The translations under genes were made by a program, and so were the position numbers. From positions 1-60,315 of the forward strand of contig DATFLY010000063.1 of assembly GCA_035267185.1 (NCBI GenBank): 60,315 bases of DNA, given 5' to 3'. Every line of letters starts with the position of its first letter. Position 1 is the first letter of the stretch. Positions 27,121 to 35,495 of the stretch are shown piece after piece. Origin of the DNA: JAUIBE01 sp035267185. GTDB taxonomy: Bacteria; Pseudomonadota; Gammaproteobacteria; Xanthomonadales; SZUA-36. Under the pieces are notes generated by a model. It ran no database searches. It was not told where the DNA came from and worked only from the letters and a program-made list of their open reading frames with translations.

Positions 27121-27167
27121 GTAGGAGCGGCTTCAGCCGCGACTGTCGCGGCTGAAGCCGCTCCTAC
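27121..27167. repeat. inverted pair of GTAG-type REP elements
   Basis: Two 23-bp copies (27121-27143 and 27145-27167) are perfect reverse complements with one base between. Each begins GTAGGAGCGG and is itself a near palindrome (GCGGCTTCAGCCGC). The arrangement is a REP doublet as formed with RAYT transposases. It sits between convergent genes, where it can form a long hairpin and act as a transcription end. The remaining bases to 27284 show nothing else I can name. Confidence 0.88.
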
Positions 27168-27284
27168 ATTTTCTGATCGCCTCGTAAAACCAACGAAACC
27201 AACACGTTCAAACTGGAAATCCGATTCTCACAATGTCAACCCGGATAATCCTGTTCGGATTTCCGGGATGACGGTACTATTGAA

Positions 27285-27872
27285 TTATGGATTGTAGATA
27301 ACGCCTGAATTCTCGCTGTAGTACTTGAACACGTCCGCGGCCTCGTCCCTGAGCACGTCAACTTTTACTTCGATACCGCGACGCACCAGCGACTCCTTCC
27401 AGTCTCGAGGCTTATCCCCTTCATCGAAACCTGCCGCTTCTGCATCTTCCTTGCGCGCGCCACAGACCAGGCGCCTGACACCCGACCAGGGCACCGCGCC
27501 AAAACACATTGCGCAGGGCTCACAGGAAGTGACCAGCTCCACCCTGCCGTTCTCACCCAGGTTCCAGCTCCCTGAAGCCTGCTGGGCCATGCTGATCGCG
27601 ACGATCTCGCCATGCGCACAGGAAAGGTTGCTGGTGGTCACAAGATTGACGCCAACGCCAAGAAGTCTGCCCGCTTCCAGGTCATAGACAACGGCACCAA
27701 ACGGCCCGCCCCCTGTGCGGCTGATGTTGGCTTTCGACAAAGCAATGGCCAGGCCCATTCGATCATCATCGGATTTGAGATCACCGTCCCATTCTGAAAC
27801 AAAAGCTGGCAACCATTCGGGCAACTTCATCTCACAGGACATGGGTACAAATCTGGTGTTTGGGTCAACCAT
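27285..27872 (-). CDS. nucleoside/guanine deaminase family protein
   Basis: A 195-residue zinc deaminase of the cytidine/deoxycytidylate deaminase fold. The zinc site is CAHGEI (His and catalytic Glu) plus SCEPCAMCFGA (two Cys). GGGPFGAVVYD gives the substrate loop. The length, the CAHGE form and KPRDWKESLVRRGIEV in the C-terminal part fit guanine deaminase-like or related purine deaminases better than tRNA adenosine deaminase TadA. The start at 27872 is uncertain; ATGs at 27842 and 27830 are possible. It is downstream of rlmB by 14 bp on the same strand. Confidence 0.8.
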   Translation of the reverse strand: MVDPNTRFVPMSCEMKLPEWLPAFVSEWDGDLKSDDDRMGLAIALSKANISRTGGGPFGAVVYDLEAGRLLGVGVNLVTTSNLSCAHGEIVAISMAQQASGSWNLGENGRVELVTSCEPCAMCFGAVPWSGVRRLVCGARKEDAEAAGFDEGDKPRDWKESLVRRGIEVKVDVLRDEAADVFKYYSENSGVIYNP

Positions 27873-27886
27873 AAGCGTTCAGAATT

Positions 27887-28645
27887 TCAGGACTCTGCCC
27901 TTGGGTTTTGTCGAACCACCTCGAATAAGCATACCGCGGTCGCCACCGAAACATTAAGACTTTCAACGGACCCTCGCATTGGAATACTCACCAGGTAATC
28001 GCAATGCTCCTGGGTCAGGCGTCGCATTCCGGGTCCTTCGCCTCCCATCACCAGCGCAAGCGGACCGCTCAGGTCAGTTTCGAAAAGACCTTGCTTTGCA
28101 GCATCAGAAGTGCCTGCGAGCCAGAGCCCCAACTGCTTCAGCTGTTTCAACGCGCGCGCCAGGTTGGTCACAATCACAATGGGGATCACCTCGGCAGCGC
28201 CACTGGCAGCTCGCCTGGCCGTGGCTGAGAGCGGCGCCGATTTATCCCTGGCAATCACCACGAAATCCACACCAGCAGCATCAGCGGTTCGCAGGCAGGC
28301 ACCAAGATTGTGTGGGTCCTGAACGCTGTCGAGAACAAGTACCAGGGGCGGCGTACCTGCTTTCTCGAGCAACTGTGAAATATCCCGTTCACCAAACAGG
28401 TTGGCGGGTGAAAATATGGCAATGACGTCCTGGTGACGTTCTCCGTCAGCCAGTTGATCGAGTTCAGCGCGTGACCGCTGACTGAGCTTGATTCCCAGCT
28501 GACTGGCTCTTTCGATCAGGGGCTTGAGCCTGGCATTTTTGGACTCCCTGGCGATGATGAGTTCGTGAACCTGCCCGGGCGTTCGGCCCAGTGCAGAAGA
28601 GACCGAATGAAAACCCAGAAGCTGATGTTTGCCGGGGCCGTTCAT
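27887..28645 (-). CDS. rlmB: 23S rRNA (guanosine-2'-O-)-methyltransferase RlmB
   Basis: A 252-residue SpoU-class (SPOUT) methyltransferase that modifies G2251 of 23S rRNA in E. coli. It has an N-terminal substrate-binding domain (LLGFHSVSSALGRTPGQVHELI) and the trefoil-knot SAM domain with VLDSVQDPHNLGACLRTADAAG, LALVMGGEGPGMRRL and the closing IPMRGSVESLNVSVATAVCLFE. Its ATG overlaps the rnr stop by four bases, the same rnr-rlmB arrangement as in E. coli. Confidence 0.95.
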   Translation of the reverse strand: MNGPGKHQLLGFHSVSSALGRTPGQVHELIIARESKNARLKPLIERASQLGIKLSQRSRAELDQLADGERHQDVIAIFSPANLFGERDISQLLEKAGTPPLVLVLDSVQDPHNLGACLRTADAAGVDFVVIARDKSAPLSATARRAASGAAEVIPIVIVTNLARALKQLKQLGLWLAGTSDAAKQGLFETDLSGPLALVMGGEGPGMRRLTQEHCDYLVSIPMRGSVESLNVSVATAVCLFEVVRQNPRAES

Positions 28646-30786
28646 CGTTCCATTTCAAAGTCGATCTTGCGCTCGTCTGTATTGACTGCAACCACTTTAA
28701 CCGTGACACGCTGGGCCAGTTGGAAAACCTTGCCACTGCGCTCTCCGGTCAGGCGATGAAGCACCGGATCGAAGTGATAATAGTCATTGGGCAGCGCAGT
28801 GATATGCACCAGCCCACTCACAGCAATTCGATCAAGTTCAACGAACAGACCAAATGAAGTCACACCGCTGACCCGGCCTTCAAATTTATCGCCCACGTGA
28901 CGTTCCATGTAATGGCATTTTAAACGCCCGGTCACGTCACGCTCGGCCTCTTCGGCACGCCGTGAACGATGCGAACAGTGCTCCGCAAGCGAGTTCATGC
29001 GGGTCATGTCGTATGTAAATTCGCCCTTGTTCTTTTTGTTCTGCAGATAATGGATCGCCCGGTGAACCAGCAAATCAGGATATCTGCGAATGGGCGAGGT
29101 GAAATGTGCATAGGCATCCAGCGCCAAACCAAAATGCCCATGGTTGGTCGCCTGGTAAGTGGCAAGGCTCTGCGCCCTGAGCAACACTGCCATGATCAGG
29201 TGCTGGTCATCACGCCCTTTGATCCGCTGAACAATCTGTTCGAAATCACGAGGCTCAGGTCGCCCCCGCCAGGTGACCTTGATTCCCAGGCCGCGAAGGA
29301 ACTGCTCCAGGGACTCGATCCGGTCACCCTGGGGTGGTTCGTGAACCCGGTACAAGGTCGGAATTTCCTGGCGTAAAAGATAGCGCGCCGCCTGTACATT
29401 GGCCGTGACCATGCATTCCTCAATGATCTTATGCGCATCATTGCGTTCAACCGGCTGGATGTTTTCGACATTACCATCCTCATCGAATCCGAATTTCACT
29501 TCTGTGCTTTCGAAATCAATCGCACCGCGTGTGGTACGGGCTTTGCGCAATGCCTTGTAGAGGCCATAGAGATCACGCAACGACGCTGAAACCGTATCCA
29601 TGCCGGGACGAATCTCGCTCTTGCCGCTCACCAGGTAATTCCAGACCTCGTCATAAGTCAGGCGGGCATGAGAGCGCATTACGGCGGTATCAAAACGTGA
29701 ACGGGTCACCCTGCCGAAGTTGTCGATCGACATATCGCAAACCAGACACAGCCGATCAACGTCCGGGTTTAACGAACACAGACCATTGGATAATTCCTCG
29801 GGCAGCATGGGAATAACGCGGCCGGGAAAGTAAACCGAGGTTGCTCGCTCCTGCGCCTCATCATCCAGCTTTGAACCAGGGCTGACATAGCTCGCTACGT
29901 CGGCAATGGCCACCACCAGTCGCCAGGAGTTCTTGCGCCGTTGGGCAAATACTGCATCATCAAAATCCCGGGCATCTGCACCATCGATCGTTACCAGCGG
30001 CAGGTCACGAAGATCTTTCCTGCCCTCTTTCCATTTTTCCTCGACTTCGTCACCAAATGCCGCGGCTTCTTGCTCAACCCCTGTTGGCCATTCATGTGGA
30101 AGACCCAGGTTGCGGATCGCAATTTCGGTGGCCATACCCGGCGCACCGGTTTCACCCAGAATTTCTACAATTGTTCCCACTGGCGGCTGTCGTTCGCCGG
30201 GTTGCTGAGTCAGCTTAGCAACCACCACCTGGCCAGGTTTTGCGCTGCCGGTTTCAGAAAGGGGGATCAGAATATCCTGGTTGATCCGTGGCTCATCGGG
30301 CACCACCAGGGCAACCCCGCTCTCGCGAACGAATCTGCCAACAATTCGCTCATTGGCTCGTTCCAGGATTTCGGTGATGACGCCTTCCCGTCGACCGCGA
30401 TGATCGATTCCGGTCACGGCGGCCAGCACCTTGTCACCATGCAACACGCGTCGCATCTGTTTGGATGACAGGTAGAGGTCAGTGTCACCAGACTCAGGGA
30501 CAACGAAACCAAAGCCGTCTGCATGGGCGCTGATGCGCCCCCGCACCAGGTCCATCTTCTCGGGCAGGCCGTAGGCATTTCGCCGGTTCTTGACGATCTG
30601 TCCGTCGCGCAGCATGGCTTTCAGACGCCTGCGCATGATTTCTCGCTGGTCGTCAGAAATCACATCAAGGCGCTCAAAAATCTCGCGCCGCTTTACTGGT
30701 CGGCGCTGCTCACTCAGCAGCTTGATGATGTCCTGTCGGGACGGGGCTTTCGCGTTAATTCGTTTGTTATTGTTCTTATTTGCCAT
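28642..30786 (-). CDS. rnr: ribonuclease R
   Basis: A 714-residue RNB-family 3'-5' exoribonuclease able to degrade structured RNA. Order of parts: N-terminal winged helix (DIIKLLSEQRRPVKRREIFERL), cold-shock domains, the RNB catalytic domain with the four-aspartate motif TIDGADARDFDDAVFAQ near residue 270, and a C-terminal S1 domain (GDKFEGRVSGVTSFGLFVELD). Compared with E. coli RNase R (about 810 residues) it lacks the long basic C-terminal tail. The ATG at 30786 lacks a strong ribosome site. Confidence 0.95.
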   Translation of the reverse strand: MANKNNNKRINAKAPSRQDIIKLLSEQRRPVKRREIFERLDVISDDQREIMRRRLKAMLRDGQIVKNRRNAYGLPEKMDLVRGRISAHADGFGFVVPESGDTDLYLSSKQMRRVLHGDKVLAAVTGIDHRGRREGVITEILERANERIVGRFVRESGVALVVPDEPRINQDILIPLSETGSAKPGQVVVAKLTQQPGERQPPVGTIVEILGETGAPGMATEIAIRNLGLPHEWPTGVEQEAAAFGDEVEEKWKEGRKDLRDLPLVTIDGADARDFDDAVFAQRRKNSWRLVVAIADVASYVSPGSKLDDEAQERATSVYFPGRVIPMLPEELSNGLCSLNPDVDRLCLVCDMSIDNFGRVTRSRFDTAVMRSHARLTYDEVWNYLVSGKSEIRPGMDTVSASLRDLYGLYKALRKARTTRGAIDFESTEVKFGFDEDGNVENIQPVERNDAHKIIEECMVTANVQAARYLLRQEIPTLYRVHEPPQGDRIESLEQFLRGLGIKVTWRGRPEPRDFEQIVQRIKGRDDQHLIMAVLLRAQSLATYQATNHGHFGLALDAYAHFTSPIRRYPDLLVHRAIHYLQNKKNKGEFTYDMTRMNSLAEHCSHRSRRAEEAERDVTGRLKCHYMERHVGDKFEGRVSGVTSFGLFVELDRIAVSGLVHITALPNDYYHFDPVLHRLTGERSGKVFQLAQRVTVKVVAVNTDERKIDFEMER

Positions 30787-30848
30787 TTCTTGTGTTTTGC
30801 CTTGAATTCATGGGCGCATTGTACCGGTAATAGAGTCTGCCAAGGACG

Positions 30849-30877
30849 TTGACATCGAAGGGCTGAATCACTACTCT
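30849..30877 (+). promoter_or_regulatory. sigma70-type promoter of tRNA-Leu
   Basis: TTGACA (30849-30854), 17 bases, then TACTCT (30872-30877); the expected start lies about 20 bases before the mature tRNA. It is a perfect -35 with optimal spacing. Confidence 0.65.
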
Positions 30878-30905
30878 AGCCACCGGTTTACAACCCGACC
30901 CCGAT

Positions 30906-30992
30906 GCCCAGGTGGCGGAATTGGTAGACGCGCAGCGTTCAGGTCGCTGTGTCCTTACGGATGTGCGAGTTCGAGTCTCGCCCTGGGCACCA
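30906..30992 (+). tRNA. tRNA-Leu (anticodon CAG)
   Basis: An 87-nt class II tRNA. Acceptor GCCCAGG pairs with CCTGGGC, discriminator A and an encoded CCA follow. The anticodon loop TTCAGGT carries CAG for leucine CUG codons. A long variable arm and T-arm GAGTTCGAGTCTC are present. No T-rich terminator follows; instead a tandem repeat array begins about 20 bases on. An apparent reading frame from 30912 is the tRNA itself in translation. Confidence 0.96.
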
Positions 30993-31014
30993 ACATCCTA
31001 CTGCGAAGCGCTGC

Positions 31015-31380
31015 TTTCGCAAAAAGCGCGAAAGGCGCACTTCGCTCGATGTCGTACCAAGAATTCGACGCCCTGCATTTCGAACGGGTCTAATGCATCG
31101 CTGCTGACTCAAGTGACCGCGTACCGTCCCTCAACGCTGAAATTAGGCAATTTCGCGAAAAACGCGAAAAGAGCCCTTCCCTTGATCGAATACCACGACT
31201 GTGACGACAACGACTTTAAATCGTTCTAATGAATCGTCACAGGCTCAAGTAACTGCAAACCGTCCGACGACGCCGAGTATGACTTCTTTCTCGCAGAGCG
31301 AGAAAACCGTCTCCCGCTTTGGTTCATACAAGCAATTGGACGACGCCAATGGTGAATCGTTCATGCAATCAATGCCAACA
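31015..31380 (+). repeat. 136-bp-period tandem repeat downstream of tRNA-Leu
   Basis: Three consecutive degenerate units start at 31015, 31151 and 31287 (the last about 94 bp). Each opens with a hairpin: CTTTCGC...GCGAAAG (31014-31034), TTTCGCG-AAAAA-CGCGAAA (31151-31169) and TTTCTCGC-AGA-GCGAGAAA (31287-31305). Units 1 and 2 match at 87 of 136 positions by ungapped hand count. Shared blocks include TACCA, TCTAATG, ATCG, CTCAAGT and CGTCC. The period is not a multiple of three and no frame stays open through it, so it looks non-coding. It fills the whole 413-bp gap before the acetyltransferase gene. Confidence 0.75.
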
Positions 31381-31405
31381 CCCTGCTTTCAGCTAAAATA
31401 ATCTG

Positions 31406-32008
31406 ATGCAGGTGAAGAATATTCCATACGAAGCCGTTGATAGCGTCGTTGATACGCTCCATGAGGCGTTTTATGACTATCCGGTGATGCGCTATGTGCT
31501 GGGCGGTGACGCGTCTGAATTGAGCAGTCAGCACCTTCAGTTGACCAGGCTGTTCGTCATGGCGCGGGTATATTGCAACGAACCTCTGCTTGGCATTGGT
31601 GAACTGCCGGAGCTCGCTGCGGCTGCAGTGGTTTCTTTACCAGAGACCGAAGGCACTCCGAAAGCGTTGGCGGATTTCCGCAAGCAAGTTTGGTCGAGCC
31701 TTCCGGAAGCCACGAAATCACGTTACGACGTATATGTCGCAGCATGTGAGCCGTTCGACATTAAAATGCCTCATCATCACTTGAACATGGTCGGGGTGCG
31801 CGATGCATATAGAGGTTCTGGTCTGGGACGACAACTCGTGGAACATGTCATTCAATTAGCAGAGCAACACCCCAATTCGAACGGCGTTTCGCTAACAACC
31901 GAGACCCCGGGCAATGTTCCGTTCTATCAGCACCTGGGGTTCGAGGTCACCGGACACGCCAAAGTGGGTTCTGAAATGGAGACATGGAGTTTTTTCAAAG
32001 AAATCTAA
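31406..32008 (+). CDS. GNAT family N-acetyltransferase
   Basis: A 200-residue GCN5-related acetyltransferase. The acetyl-CoA binding motif A is HLNMVGVRDAYRGSGLGRQLVEHVIQLA; motif B is seen in VSLTTETPGNVPFYQHLGFEVTGH. A preceding HHH stretch (KMPHHHLNMV) is common in this sub-family. Substrate unknown. It follows the tandem repeats downstream of tRNA-Leu and precedes the deacetylase by only 14 bp, so the two may be cotranscribed. It belongs to the block that separates rnr from purA here, genes that are almost adjacent in E. coli. Confidence 0.85.
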   Translation: MQVKNIPYEAVDSVVDTLHEAFYDYPVMRYVLGGDASELSSQHLQLTRLFVMARVYCNEPLLGIGELPELAAAAVVSLPETEGTPKALADFRKQVWSSLPEATKSRYDVYVAACEPFDIKMPHHHLNMVGVRDAYRGSGLGRQLVEHVIQLAEQHPNSNGVSLTTETPGNVPFYQHLGFEVTGHAKVGSEMETWSFFKEI

Positions 32009-32022
32009 TCTCATTTCCAGGT

Positions 32023-32967
32023 ATGACACAGACCCGAACCATGAAAATGACCCGATTTTTTCCAGGAATCCTCGCAATTTGCCTGTCAACGACTTTGAGC
32101 GCGGGCGAGTCCTGCGGTCCTCGCAGCCTTGCATTGACGTTTGACGATCCGCCTCTGCCGGATACCCAGGTCATGACCGGAGAGTTACGCACACAGCTGA
32201 TTATCAACGCATTGCGGGAGAACGGCGTGGATGGTGCTATGTTCTTCTCAGTCAGTTCTCGAATTGACGAATCAAACGTTGATCGCATGAATGCGTATGC
32301 CGAGGCCGGGCATGTCATTGCCAACCACTCCCATACCCATGCAAACCTCCACAATGTCGGAGCAGAGGCTTTCCTGGAGGATGTTCAACAGGCCGATGAA
32401 ATTCTGTCTGGAATGCCTGGTTTTGAGCCCTATTTTCGCTTTCCCTACCTCAACGAAGGAAATACCGAAGAACAGCGCGATTTAGTTCGCGCGGCGCTCG
32501 AAGAAATGGATTACCAGCAGGGCTATGTCACGATCGACAATTACGATTTCTATATTGATCGACTGATTCGCGAAGCATTTGATGCTGACCCGCATTTGGA
32601 CCTAAAAGCAATCGGCGCGCTTTATGTTGAAATGATGATGGGCGCCGCAGAGCACTACGATGCAATAGCCTGTCAATGGCTAAAGCGCTCACCAGCTCAT
32701 GTGCTCCTGCTCCATGAAAACGATGCAGCTGCGCTTTTCCTGCCGAGAATGATTAACGAATTCAGGGAGCAGGGCTGGTCCTTTATTCCAGCCAGGGAAG
32801 CCTTTCAGGATCCAATTTCTGAAGCAATACCCGATACGCTTGTGCTCGGCCAGGGAAGGGTTGCCGCGTTAGCTGCCGTTGCGGGTGCCGAACCAGCCTC
32901 ATTACGTCACGAGGGCGAAGATACTGAAATTCTGGACGCGGCCTTCCAGGAAGCCATCACTCCTTAG
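32023..32967 (+). CDS. secreted polysaccharide deacetylase family protein
   Basis: A 314-residue NodB-homology (carbohydrate esterase 4) protein with an N-terminal signal peptide (RFFPGILAICLSTTLSAG). Catalytic motifs in order are TFDDPP (general base and metal Asp), NHSHTH (metal His pair), RFPYLNEG and HVLLLHEND with the late His. These support a metal-dependent deacetylase acting in the periplasm. Start sites at 32023 and 32041 both give a signal peptide; neither has a strong ribosome site. Its TAG overlaps the TAA of the convergent aldo/keto reductase gene. Confidence 0.85.
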   Translation: MTQTRTMKMTRFFPGILAICLSTTLSAGESCGPRSLALTFDDPPLPDTQVMTGELRTQLIINALRENGVDGAMFFSVSSRIDESNVDRMNAYAEAGHVIANHSHTHANLHNVGAEAFLEDVQQADEILSGMPGFEPYFRFPYLNEGNTEEQRDLVRAALEEMDYQQGYVTIDNYDFYIDRLIREAFDADPHLDLKAIGALYVEMMMGAAEHYDAIACQWLKRSPAHVLLLHENDAAALFLPRMINEFREQGWSFIPAREAFQDPISEAIPDTLVLGQGRVAALAAVAGAEPASLRHEGEDTEILDAAFQEAITP

Positions 32968-33911
32968 CCCGGGAGGCTGTCCCAGAAACGCTCCATCTCC
33001 CCGCGCATTGCTGTATCGGCCAGGCGTCCGCGGGCCGCGCCCATGTTGTCTTCCATGTGGTGTGGCTTGGTGGTTCCAGGAATCGCCGTTGTGACTGCCG
33101 GATGAGAGACCACGTACTTGAGGAAAAACTGGGCCCAGCTGGTGACATCAATCTCGGCAGCCCAATCCGGTAAGGCAACATCTGAAACCTGGCCAAAAAT
33201 ACTGGCGGCGTTGCGACGCCCGCCAAACGGCATATTAATCAGAACAGCCACGCCCCGGTCCTGTGCCATGGGTAAAATCTCTTCGTCTGCGCTGCGGTTG
33301 GCAATGGAATAATCCACCTGGATGAAATCCAGACGATGTTGTCGCATCGCTGATTTCAGATCTTCGTACTGGCTGTCACGCGAAGTGCTGCACCCGACGT
33401 AGCCGATTCGCGCATCTGACCGCAGATTCATCAGAAGAGGGATCACTTTCTCGGTCTGGTTAAAATTATGCACCTGGATCAGGTCAATGTGATCAGTACG
33501 TAGTCGCGCAAATGCTGCCTCGATGTCCGCCATCGTGACATCACCACGTGTCGATGTCTTGGTGGCCAGAAAGAGCTTGTCTCGATTGCCATTTTCCTGG
33601 GTCAACCGACCGATCACGTCTTCTGAGTTACCATAAGAATGTGCTGTGTCGATAACCTGACCTCCAAGCCCAGGTAACTCTTGCAGCAGTGTTTGAATCC
33701 TCTCCAGAACCTCCGGATCTTCAGTTCCAAACTGGTTTGTGCCCACCCCAACCACCGGCAGCTCTTTGCGGCTGGACGGGATGGTGCGTGTAATCAATGG
33801 CAACGCATTGCTTGCAGCGAACAGTGAGTTTGCACCTGCCAGTGTCAGCCCGGCAGTGGCCAGGGTGCCTGTTTTGATGAGTTCGCGACGTGAGATGCAG
33901 AATTTTGCCAT
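32964..33911 (-). CDS. Tat-exported aldo/keto reductase
   Basis: A 315-residue protein. The N-terminus MAKFCISRRELIKTGTLATAG is a twin-arginine signal (SRRELIK), so the enzyme is probably exported folded. The (beta/alpha)8 domain follows, with VVGVGTNQFG, VIDTAHSYGNSEDVIGRL (catalytic Asp and Tyr), the Lys in FLATKTSTRG and His in LIQVHNFNQ, then IGYVGCSTSRDSQYEDL. The C-terminal VVSHPAVTTAIPGTTKPHHMEDNM is the usual NADP-binding stretch. The ATG at 33911 is preferred over the earlier one at 33932. Export of an NADPH-dependent fold is unusual but seen in related families. Confidence 0.88.
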   Translation of the reverse strand: MAKFCISRRELIKTGTLATAGLTLAGANSLFAASNALPLITRTIPSSRKELPVVGVGTNQFGTEDPEVLERIQTLLQELPGLGGQVIDTAHSYGNSEDVIGRLTQENGNRDKLFLATKTSTRGDVTMADIEAAFARLRTDHIDLIQVHNFNQTEKVIPLLMNLRSDARIGYVGCSTSRDSQYEDLKSAMRQHRLDFIQVDYSIANRSADEEILPMAQDRGVAVLINMPFGGRRNAASIFGQVSDVALPDWAAEIDVTSWAQFFLKYVVSHPAVTTAIPGTTKPHHMEDNMGAARGRLADTAMRGEMERFWDSLPG

Positions 33912-33964
33912 GACCTTGTTCCTCAGAGACAAACGGGAAAGGCTACTTTCGGTGAAGTGATTTT

Positions 33965-35257
33965 TCAGTGAAAAGGATGCTGCCGAATGATGTTTTCACT
34001 ACGCTCCGGGCCGGTGGAAACAATATGAATGGGTACGCCAGTGAGTTCTTCCATACGTCTGAGGTAAGCACGGGCATTTTCGGGAAGCTGATCAGGGTCG
34101 GTTGCGCCTCGCACGCTTTCAGTCCAACCCGGATGGGTCTCGTACACCGGCTCAAGATCAGCCCAGTCAACCACATCAAGTGGTGGTGTCTGCAATGTCT
34201 TACCGTTGAGGCGATAGGCATTGCAAATTTTCAGTTCTTGGAAACCATCGAGCACATCAAGCTTGGTGACACACAGCCCGGTTACGCCGTTTAGCTGGAC
34301 CATGCGCCTGAGTGCTACCGCATCCAGCCAACCACAACGACGTGGTCTTCCGGTGGTTGCACCGAATTCATCACCACGCTTTGCAATTTGTGCCCCGTCG
34401 TCATCAAACAGCTCGGTGGGGAACGGCCCGCCACCGACTCTAGTGACATATGCCTTGGTGATGCCCAGCACATAATCAATCGCATCAGGCCCCACACCGG
34501 CACCGGTGCACACACCGCCAACCGTCGTATTTGAAGAAGTAACAAATGGGTAAGTCCCATGGTCGATATCCAGCAAGCTGCCCTGGGCGCCTTCAAACAT
34601 GATCTGCTTGCCAGCGCTGCGCAATTCATAAAGACGGGTACTGACATCTGAAACCATGGGGGCGAAATACTCACCCAGCCCAATGGCATTTTGAAGCACT
34701 GCATCAAAATCCAGTGGCTCGACGCCGAAGCGTTTCTCAAGCACAAAATTGTGATAATCGAGCACCGGCTCCAGCCGTTCAGCCAATCGCGCGGGATTCA
34801 ACAGGTCCGTGGTTCGTAAACCCCGCCGGGCGACTTTGTCCTCGTAGGCAGGCCCGATTCCACGACAGGTCGTGCCAATGGCTTTCTTGCCCAGGGCTTG
34901 TTCCCGTGCGGTATCCAGGCTGACGTGATAAGGAAGAATCATGGCGCAGGCCGGCGAGATTTGAATTCGATCACGGACTGTCACACCACCTGCTTCGAGG
35001 CGTTCGATTTCTGATTTGAGTGCTTCAAGCGAAAGGACGACGCCGTTGCCGATAAAACACTCGACGCCTGGATTCAGGATTCCGGCGGGGATCAGGTGAA
35101 GAACCGTTTTCTCGCCTCCAATGACCAGGGTATGGCCGGCATTGTGACCGCCCTGGAACCGGACGACAGCGTCGGTTTCACGGCTCAGCAAGTCAACGAT
35201 CTTGCCTTTGCCTTCATCTCCCCATTGTGTGCCCAGCACAACAATACTCTTTGCCAT
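33965..35257 (-). CDS. purA: adenylosuccinate synthetase
   Basis: A 430-residue enzyme that joins IMP and aspartate using GTP in AMP synthesis. The N-terminal IVVLGTQWGDEGKGKIVDLL is the GTP P-loop signature with the catalytic Asp, followed by VVRFQGGHNAGHTLV (catalytic His). GTTCRGIGPAYEDK, FEGAQGSLLDIDHGTYPFVTSSN, GRPRRCGWLDAVALR and ITKAYVTRVGGGPFPTEL are further family motifs. GAGGAAAACC precedes the ATG. It lies 32 bp downstream of yjeT, matching the hflC-yjeT-purA order of E. coli. Confidence 0.97.
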   Translation of the reverse strand: MAKSIVVLGTQWGDEGKGKIVDLLSRETDAVVRFQGGHNAGHTLVIGGEKTVLHLIPAGILNPGVECFIGNGVVLSLEALKSEIERLEAGGVTVRDRIQISPACAMILPYHVSLDTAREQALGKKAIGTTCRGIGPAYEDKVARRGLRTTDLLNPARLAERLEPVLDYHNFVLEKRFGVEPLDFDAVLQNAIGLGEYFAPMVSDVSTRLYELRSAGKQIMFEGAQGSLLDIDHGTYPFVTSSNTTVGGVCTGAGVGPDAIDYVLGITKAYVTRVGGGPFPTELFDDDGAQIAKRGDEFGATTGRPRRCGWLDAVALRRMVQLNGVTGLCVTKLDVLDGFQELKICNAYRLNGKTLQTPPLDVVDWADLEPVYETHPGWTESVRGATDPDQLPENARAYLRRMEELTGVPIHIVSTGPERSENIIRQHPFH

Positions 35258-35289
35258 TGAGTGGTTTTCCTCGAAGGAACTCTGCGCGC

Positions 35290-35475
35290 TCAGCGCAATA
35301 CGTTAAGCATGATCGCACCAATCAGCATACTGATCACACCGCCAATTCGCACGGTCTTTGGACTGATCTGAGACAGATCCTTCATGGTTTTTTGCCAGAA
35401 GGTCGGCGACAGGAACGGCAAAAGGCCCTCGATAATCAGGACGAGGGCCAGTGCGGTGAGCAGTTCGTTTGCCAT
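35290..35475 (-). CDS. yjeT: YjeT/DUF2065 small membrane protein
   Basis: A 61-residue protein with two hydrophobic helices, LLTALALVLIIEGLLPFL and IGGVISMLIGAIMLNVL, separated by SPTFWQKTMKDLSQISPKTVR. This is the DUF2065 pattern, with the W-x-K loop. It sits between hflC and purA exactly as in E. coli. Function unknown; the conserved location suggests a link to the HflKC complex. Confidence 0.9.
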   Translation of the reverse strand: MANELLTALALVLIIEGLLPFLSPTFWQKTMKDLSQISPKTVRIGGVISMLIGAIMLNVLR

Positions 35476-35495
35476 GGATTCAGGGAATCAGCTGG

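Noticed and set aside
30912..31229. Frame beginning inside tRNA-Leu and running into the repeats
   Set aside because: Its first third is the tRNA sequence itself, and the rest is repeat DNA whose period shifts frame each unit.
31015..31380. Tandem repeats considered as a CRISPR array
   Set aside because: The repeated unit is 136 bp and degenerate throughout, with no short exact repeats separated by unique spacers and no cas genes nearby.
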